DNA of 10,225 bases from QQUD01 sp039029915 (GTDB lineage Bacteria > Chloroflexota > Anaerolineae > Promineifilales > Promineifilaceae). The notes under the pieces were generated by a model. It saw only the letters and a program-made list of their open reading frames with translations. It made no database searches and was not told the DNA's origin. Positions 6,104-10,225 of this stretch are shown here, one piece after another. The position numbers were made by a program, and so were the translations under genes. Within the stretch, counting starts at the first letter, position 1. Every line of letters begins with the position of its first letter. The stretch is from the NCBI GenBank assembly GCA_039029915.1, contig JBCCFD010000281.1, positions 1 to 10,225 of the forward strand, written 5' to 3'.

Positions 6104-7120
6104 ATGACCCTTTCAATTATCCTTCTCGCGGCCGGAAAAGGCACGCGAATGAACTCGAAATACCAAAAAATATTGCATGAAGTTGGTGGTAAGCCGATGG
6201 TGCAACATATCTTTGAAGCGGCCGTTGAGGTCAGCGACAACAAGCCGGTGCTGGTTGTCAGTCATGACGAGGATGGCGTTCAATCGCTATTTGGCGAAAC
6301 GGCCGTATACGTCGAGCAAGCTGAGAAGCTGGGGACGGGGCACGCCACGCAGATGGCAAAATCATTGATGGCTGGAAAGAGCGGACAGGTTATTGTGACC
6401 TACGGAGACATGCCTTTATTGCGCCCTGAAACATTGATCCGATTAGCTAAGCGACAATCAGAAACGAAGGCGGTTATGTCTTTATTAACCGTTGCCGGAT
6501 CACCGGAAAGCAGTTTTGGTCGCATCGTTCGAGGAGAGGGGGAGCAGGTTTTAGAGATTGTTGAGGTTGCTGAAGTAAGGCGGCGAGAAGTGCCGGATAA
6601 ATGGCTCAACATTCGGGAACTCAATGTGGGTGTTTACTGTTTTGATGCCGAGTTTCTATGGCAGAACATCGACAATTTGCCCCAGCGTCAGGCACGCAAT
6701 GGGATTGAGTATTATTTGACTGATATGGTCGAAACGGCCGTTTCTCAAAATAAACGAGTTGAACCGGTCTTGCTTAAAGATATTGATGAATGTCTTGGGG
6801 CTGGCACTCGGCAAGAGCTAGTTGACGTTGAAAAAGCATTTCGACAACGAGCAAATCAAAAATGGCTCACGCAAGGCGTCACCCTCATTGATCCAGATGC
6901 AACCTACATTGATCAGGATGTGATCATAGGGAAAGACACGGTTGTTTGGCCGAATAGTTTTATACAAAAGGGAACAACAATTGGGGAAGATTGCATTATT
7001 GGGCCCAACACCACACTACGCGCCTCAAAAATTGGTCAGCAGTGTGTGGTTGAGCAGGCGCTTCTTCATAATCAAGAGATTCCTGATCATACGGAAATTT
7101 ATGGGGAGATAAGACGATGA
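6104..7120 (+). CDS. GlmU-like nucleotidyltransferase with shortened C-terminal half
   Basis: Likely makes UDP-N-acetylglucosamine (or a related sugar nucleotide) from UTP and the sugar-1-phosphate. The nucleotidyltransferase domain is complete: LAAGKGTRM (8-16), EKLGTGHAT (75-83), YGDMPLL (100-106, metal-binding Asp), RELNVGVYCFD, and NGIEYYLTDMV. From about residue 256 a left-handed beta-helix begins (DATYIDQDVIIGKDTVVW, then TIGEDCIIGPNTTL), but the protein ends at 338 residues against about 450-460 for bifunctional GlmU. The acetyltransferase active-site region is therefore missing, and acetylation of glucosamine-1-phosphate must come from elsewhere, or the substrate differs. The end is a clean stop overlapping the cdd ATG (ATGA), not an obvious frameshift. 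No Shine-Dalgarno sequence is visible before the ATG. I leave the symbol blank because bifunctionality is lacking. Confidence 0.88.
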   Translation: MTLSIILLAAGKGTRMNSKYQKILHEVGGKPMVQHIFEAAVEVSDNKPVLVVSHDEDGVQSLFGETAVYVEQAEKLGTGHATQMAKSLMAGKSGQVIVTYGDMPLLRPETLIRLAKRQSETKAVMSLLTVAGSPESSFGRIVRGEGEQVLEIVEVAEVRRREVPDKWLNIRELNVGVYCFDAEFLWQNIDNLPQRQARNGIEYYLTDMVETAVSQNKRVEPVLLKDIDECLGAGTRQELVDVEKAFRQRANQKWLTQGVTLIDPDATYIDQDVIIGKDTVVWPNSFIQKGTTIGEDCIIGPNTTLRASKIGQQCVVEQALLHNQEIPDHTEIYGEIRR

Positions 7121-7518
7121 TTTCGGATAGCCAAAAAGAGATCCTGATTCAAAAGGCTTGTGAGAGTCGTCAACATGCCTATGCCCCTTACTCCAATTAT
7201 CCTGTTGGGGCAGCGATTTTAATGAAAAGCGGCCGTATCTTTGTCGGTGTGAATGTTGAAAATGCCTCCTATGGCTTAACAAACTGCGCGGAGCGAACGG
7301 CCGTATTCAAAGCAGTCTCAGAAGGGGAACGTGAAATCATGGCGGTGGCGGTTTCAACAGAAAATGCGGGTTCTCCCTGTGGGGCATGCCGTCAGGTTCT
7401 CGTTGAGTTTGCTGGAGACGTCCCCGTTTTTCTGGTGGACGGTGAGGGAAACGGCCGTGAAACAACACTTTATCAACTTTTACCAGACCATTTTGGTCCC
7501 GAGCATTTAGGAACTTAA
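7117..7518 (+). CDS. cdd: Cytidine deaminase
   Basis: Converts cytidine and deoxycytidine to uridine and deoxyuridine in pyrimidine salvage. At 133 residues it matches the small homotetrameric class. The zinc ligands and catalytic acid are visible as C57-A-E59 (NCAERTA) and PCGAC (C88, C91), and substrate-binding residues are in NVENASYG. The ATG overlaps the glmU-like stop by four bases. GGGGAG in the end of that gene is the ribosome binding site, giving translational coupling. Two ACGGCCGT copies fall in it (7297 within the active-site ERTAV, 7451), plus a one-base variant GCGGCCGT at 7229. Confidence 0.95.
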   Translation: MISDSQKEILIQKACESRQHAYAPYSNYPVGAAILMKSGRIFVGVNVENASYGLTNCAERTAVFKAVSEGEREIMAVAVSTENAGSPCGACRQVLVEFAGDVPVFLVDGEGNGRETTLYQLLPDHFGPEHLGT

Positions 7519-7521
7519 ACT

Positions 7522-8304
7522 ATGGCGCGTGAACGCACATTTCGCTCAGAAGGCATTGTCCTCAAACGGTCCGATTTTGGCGAAGCAGATCGTTTGTTGA
7601 CTATCTTTACCAGGGAAAATGGTAAGGTAAAAGCGATTGCCAAAGGAGCGCGTAAACCGCAAAGTCGTAAAACGGGGCATATTGAGCTTTTCATGCGCAG
7701 CAACTTTTTATTTGCGGAAGGGAAAGACCTGCACGTTTTAACACAAGCGGAGATGGTCGATGCTTACAATCCACTTCGAGACGATTTGGTTAAAACAACT
7801 TATGCGGCTTATGGTGTAGAGATGCTTGATCGCTTTATGCAGGAAGAAGAGCGTCAGCCAGAAATGTATCATTTACTTTCGTCTGCGCTAGCGTGGTTTG
7901 GTGAGCATGAAGATATTTTGCTGGCTGCTCGTTACTATGAGCTGCAACTATTATCATTAGCGGGGTTTCGTCCGCAGTTTTTTTATTGCGTCGTTTCTGG
8001 ACAATCAATCCAAGAGGAAGATCAGTTTTTTAGCGCTGATTTAGGGGGATTGATTTCACCAGGAAATGAAATGGCTGACCGTCGTGCTAAGCCAATTACG
8101 GCCGTTGCCGTTAAGGTATTGCGCTATTTGCAAACTCGGCAGTGGGATACGGTCAAGCCCCTACAGTTAAAACGGCCGTTACACGCGGAGATCGAAACCA
8201 TTTTATACTATTATTTGACCTATATTCTTGAGAGAAATTTAAAATCAGTCGATTTCCTTGAACGTCTTCGACGAGAAGCATCACTCTTTGCGCCGAAAGA
8301 ATAA
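7522..8304 (+). CDS. recO: DNA repair protein RecO
   Basis: RecO binds single-stranded DNA and SSB and, with RecR, helps load RecA. The protein is 260 residues. The N-terminal OB fold is clear (RTFRSEGIVLKRSDFGEADRL, then GKVKAIAKGARKPQSRKTGHIELF). A helical region follows, then the segment where many RecO proteins carry a four-cysteine zinc site (GFRPQFFYCVVSG...FSADLGGLISPGNEM). Only C156 remains; the positions usually holding the other three cysteines are S159 and the non-cysteine residues around ISPGNEM. The fold is probably kept without zinc. The start ATG is three bases after the cdd stop, with AGGA about ten bases upstream inside cdd. Last gene of the glmU-like/cdd/recO operon. Confidence 0.93.
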   Translation: MARERTFRSEGIVLKRSDFGEADRLLTIFTRENGKVKAIAKGARKPQSRKTGHIELFMRSNFLFAEGKDLHVLTQAEMVDAYNPLRDDLVKTTYAAYGVEMLDRFMQEEERQPEMYHLLSSALAWFGEHEDILLAARYYELQLLSLAGFRPQFFYCVVSGQSIQEEDQFFSADLGGLISPGNEMADRRAKPITAVAVKVLRYLQTRQWDTVKPLQLKRPLHAEIETILYYYLTYILERNLKSVDFLERLRREASLFAPKE

Positions 8305-8350
8305 ATTCTTGATCTGAAAATCGTAAATGACGAGTTGTCCTTACCTTGTC

Positions 8351-8380
8351 TTGGTTTTGACGAGCATCCCTGTCTAAAAT
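8351..8380 (+). promoter_or_regulatory. Possible promoter of the GT39-like gene
   Basis: TAAAAT (8375-8380) is a good -10 box. TTGGTT (8351-8356) is a weak -35 at 18-bp spacing. A transcript would have a leader of roughly 24 nt before the ATG at 8411. The 106-bp gap from recO shows no clear terminator. Confidence 0.3.
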
Positions 8381-8410
8381 CTTGCCTCATTTACACCATC
8401 TATTTGCTAG

Positions 8411-9934
8411 ATGAAAAATATAAAAAGACCTAAAGTTGATATCAATGAATATGGATATTTGATACTCGTATTACTCTTGGCGTTCGGTCTGCGGGTGTGG
8501 GAACTAGAGTCACAAAGCTTATGGTGGGATGAATTAAAAACGGTTTTCAGAGCAGAGCTTTCATTTGCAGAGCTCATCCAGGACTTGTTGGAAAAGCGGG
8601 GGCATGTCCCCTTTTATTTTTGGCTAATGCAGGGATGGGGAAAGCTTGGTTTATCATCATTTAACGTCCGTTATTTTTCCGTCTTGTGGGCTGTTTTAGG
8701 TGTTGCATCAATTTACCGATTAGGAAAGATGCTTGCGCCAAGGCAAAAATTAGCCAAAACGGCCGTATTTCTATTTACTATTTCTCCTTTTCATATTTGG
8801 TACTCGCAAGAGGCTCGCATGTACACCATGCTACCAACGTTGATAACTATCGGCACAGTTTTTCTTCTGCTGAGCTTAAGTCGGTCCCGTTTAATCGATT
8901 GGGTTGGGTATGGGGTAGTGATGCTAACGGTAGTTTACACGCACTACTTTGGCGTTCTAATTTTATTTACCCACACCTTATTCATCATTTTGCACATACG
9001 ATTCCTAAGATCTAAGGCGGCGGTTTGGTTCCTAACGGCAACGACCATTGGATTTGGATTTTCAGTGTATGGATTTTTCATTTTTCGTAATGGAGGGTAT
9101 GAAAATGCAACCCCACTTTGGATTCAACCCATTAGTTGGTTTGACCCAATTTTAACGCTGCTTGCCTTTTCTGCTGGTAGAACGATTGATTCCACAAATT
9201 TGATATTTCTCTGGTTATTTCTGCTATTTTGCGTAGGATTTATTGGGGCGTTTTTAAAGCCGCTGCGTTTACCTAAACTGCAAAACCGACTCCTAAAAAT
9301 GTGGCTGTTTGTGCCTATCTTTATCGTGTTTGCTGTTTCGCTTGAGAGCCATCGTTCATTTTCGCTTTACAATGATCGGTATTTAATTATTTCGTTACCG
9401 GCTTTCATCCTATTGGTGGCGGCTGGATTTTCAAAAATTGCGGAGCGCGTTAAGCAACGTGCTTTTTTACCATTATTGTTTGTTACCGTTGCCGGTTTAA
9501 GCAGCTTTTCGCTCTATAACCTGTATTATGAAAAGGCATTTGCCCGGAACGATATGCGTCAGCTTGTTGAGTTCTTAGATGAACAGGTACAAACGGGTGA
9601 TGTGATTTTGGGGCAAAACGATGTTTTACTACCATTAAATCATTATGCTAAACAGAGGGAGGCTCGTATTCCATTTATAAAATTGCCGCCTAATTATGTA
9701 ACTGAAAGCGAGAGGCTTGTTTTTAATCGGCTGATGGTAAGACAACTTGAACAAGCTGCTGTAAACGGCCGTTTTTGGTATATCTCCCAAACCTTTAAAT
9801 TTTCGCCACATGGTTTTTCTAATGAACTTGATCGCCCAACAGACTATCGTGAACAGTGGTTAAATGAAAATCTTAATCAGATTGAAAGCTGGGAATTTCC
9901 TGGCGTTCAATTGAGCTTATTTGATGCGCCTTAA
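8411..9934 (+). CDS. GT39/ArnT-like membrane glycosyltransferase
   Basis: A 507-residue polytopic membrane protein with the pattern of GT-C enzymes that transfer sugars from polyprenyl-phosphate donors to targets outside the membrane. After a first membrane helix (about 14-30) comes the extracytoplasmic loop SLWWDE (36-41), where D40/E41 match the catalytic acidic pair of this superfamily. HVPFYFWLMQGW and ISPFHIWYSQEARMY (124-138) follow, both hallmarks of the GT39-like family. About ten further hydrophobic helices run to residue 365, with NDRYLI (321-326) near the last of them. The last 140 residues are a soluble extracytoplasmic domain. Donor and acceptor (protein, lipid or glycan) cannot be told. 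No strong ribosome binding site precedes the ATG. Two ACGGCCGT copies (8759, 9765). Confidence 0.85.
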   Translation: MKNIKRPKVDINEYGYLILVLLLAFGLRVWELESQSLWWDELKTVFRAELSFAELIQDLLEKRGHVPFYFWLMQGWGKLGLSSFNVRYFSVLWAVLGVASIYRLGKMLAPRQKLAKTAVFLFTISPFHIWYSQEARMYTMLPTLITIGTVFLLLSLSRSRLIDWVGYGVVMLTVVYTHYFGVLILFTHTLFIILHIRFLRSKAAVWFLTATTIGFGFSVYGFFIFRNGGYENATPLWIQPISWFDPILTLLAFSAGRTIDSTNLIFLWLFLLFCVGFIGAFLKPLRLPKLQNRLLKMWLFVPIFIVFAVSLESHRSFSLYNDRYLIISLPAFILLVAAGFSKIAERVKQRAFLPLLFVTVAGLSSFSLYNLYYEKAFARNDMRQLVEFLDEQVQTGDVILGQNDVLLPLNHYAKQREARIPFIKLPPNYVTESERLVFNRLMVRQLEQAAVNGRFWYISQTFKFSPHGFSNELDRPTDYREQWLNENLNQIESWEFPGVQLSLFDAP

Positions 9935-10010
9935 ATTTTGAAAAAGGATCGTTTTTAGATCGATAGAACTGTATTGTTACTCATAAATCAAACAGGAGAT
10001 TGAAAATCTT

Positions 10011-10225
10011 ATGTTCGCTCAATTGAACTTACGGCAGGCTCTAAATAAATCAGCGACCCCTTTAGGAATTATTGGGGCTGTTGGTGGTTTTGTATCCGAT
10101 GTTTTAGCGCCATTAGCCGCCTTAGCCCCGTGGGTTTCGGGTTTATCATTTTTTATCTTTATTGGAACGGTCGTTAGCTATTTTCGAATGCGTCAAAAGC
10201 CGGGAATTCAATTGGGTGAAACCCT
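10011..10225 (+). CDS. Small membrane protein, N-terminal part (cut by right edge)
   Basis: An open frame of 71 codons runs off the window from an ATG preceded by AGGAG (9994-9998) at 12-bp spacing. It starts MFAQLNLRQALNKSATPLG and has two probable membrane segments, about GIIGAVGGFVSDVLAPLAAL and VSGLSFFIFIGTVVSYF, followed by basic RMRQKPG. I do not recognise the family; the rest lies outside. The 76-bp gap after the glycosyltransferase contains no convincing terminator, so co-transcription is possible. It holds a near-match of the palindrome, ACGGTCGT (10167). Confidence 0.65.
   Translation, partial: MFAQLNLRQALNKSATPLGIIGAVGGFVSDVLAPLAALAPWVSGLSFFIFIGTVVSYFRMRQKPGIQLGET

Larger units (their letters stand above)
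3258..9772. repeat. Highly iterated palindrome ACGGCCGT (13 exact copies)
   Basis: Exact copies start at 3258, 3787, 4129, 4603, 5498, 6299, 6734, 7297, 7451, 8098, 8172, 8759 and 9765. The base before is always A or T, and the base after is A or T in 11 of 13. One-base variants are GCGGCCGT (6218, 7229), ACGGCCAT (4360) and ACGGTCGT (10167). All lie in coding sequence, in three phases: Thr-Ala-Val eight times, Asn-Gly-Arg three times, Lys-Arg-Pro twice. Use of all phases means the signal is at DNA level, not protein level. About 0.1 copy would be expected by chance in 6.9 kb of even composition. None occurs in 1-2,960. Confidence 0.9.

Noticed and set aside
9940..9965. GATC-containing repeat after the glycosyltransferase as a terminator
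   Set aside because: The possible stem is only about four pairs and no T tract follows.
1..10225. CRISPR array or phage genes
   Set aside because: No regularly spaced direct repeats with unique spacers were seen, and no phage structural, integrase or lysis genes are present.

Overview
The window reads as a piece of a bacterial chromosome, most likely Chloroflexota (Anaerolineae-like). The phylum is an inference from three things: the dnaX-ybaB-recR core cluster with moderate GC, a short Thr/Pro-rich extracytoplasmic tail of the kind common in that phylum, and a GlmU-like protein with a shortened acetyltransferase part. No rRNA or other decisive marker is present.

Left part (1 to about 2,940): an AT-rich accessory segment, all on the minus strand. 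It holds the 5' end of an IS630-type transposase (running off the left edge), a strong 16-bp inverted repeat, and a tight two-gene operon. The operon encodes a 766-residue P-loop ATPase with a putative C-terminal winged helix and, 5 nt downstream, a 104-residue single-pass membrane protein. I do not recognise a named family for either; an ATPase plus small membrane partner beside a transposase is a layout seen in defence or conflict islands, but that role is inference.

Middle (3,014 to 5,983): the housekeeping plus-strand cluster dnaX (clamp-loader subunit), ybaB/ebfC (nucleoid-associated protein) and recR (recombination mediator), followed by a tRNA-Gln(UUG) with its own promoter and a textbook rho-independent terminator. 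dnaX has a well-spaced sigma70-like promoter so close to its ATG that the mRNA is probably leaderless.

Right part (6,104 to the end): a tightly packed glmU-like / cdd / recO operon (nucleotide-sugar synthesis, cytidine deamination, recombination repair), then a GT39-like membrane glycosyltransferase and the beginning of a small membrane protein cut by the window edge. RecR and RecO, which act together in RecF-pathway loading of RecA, lie about 1.7 kb apart here.

The most striking signal is not a gene. The 8-bp palindrome ACGGCCGT occurs 13 times between 3,258 and 9,772, in all three codon phases, almost always flanked by A/T, and never in the left 2.9 kb. It behaves like a genome-wide highly iterated palindrome (comparable in concept to cyanobacterial HIP1), and its absence marks the left segment as probably acquired.
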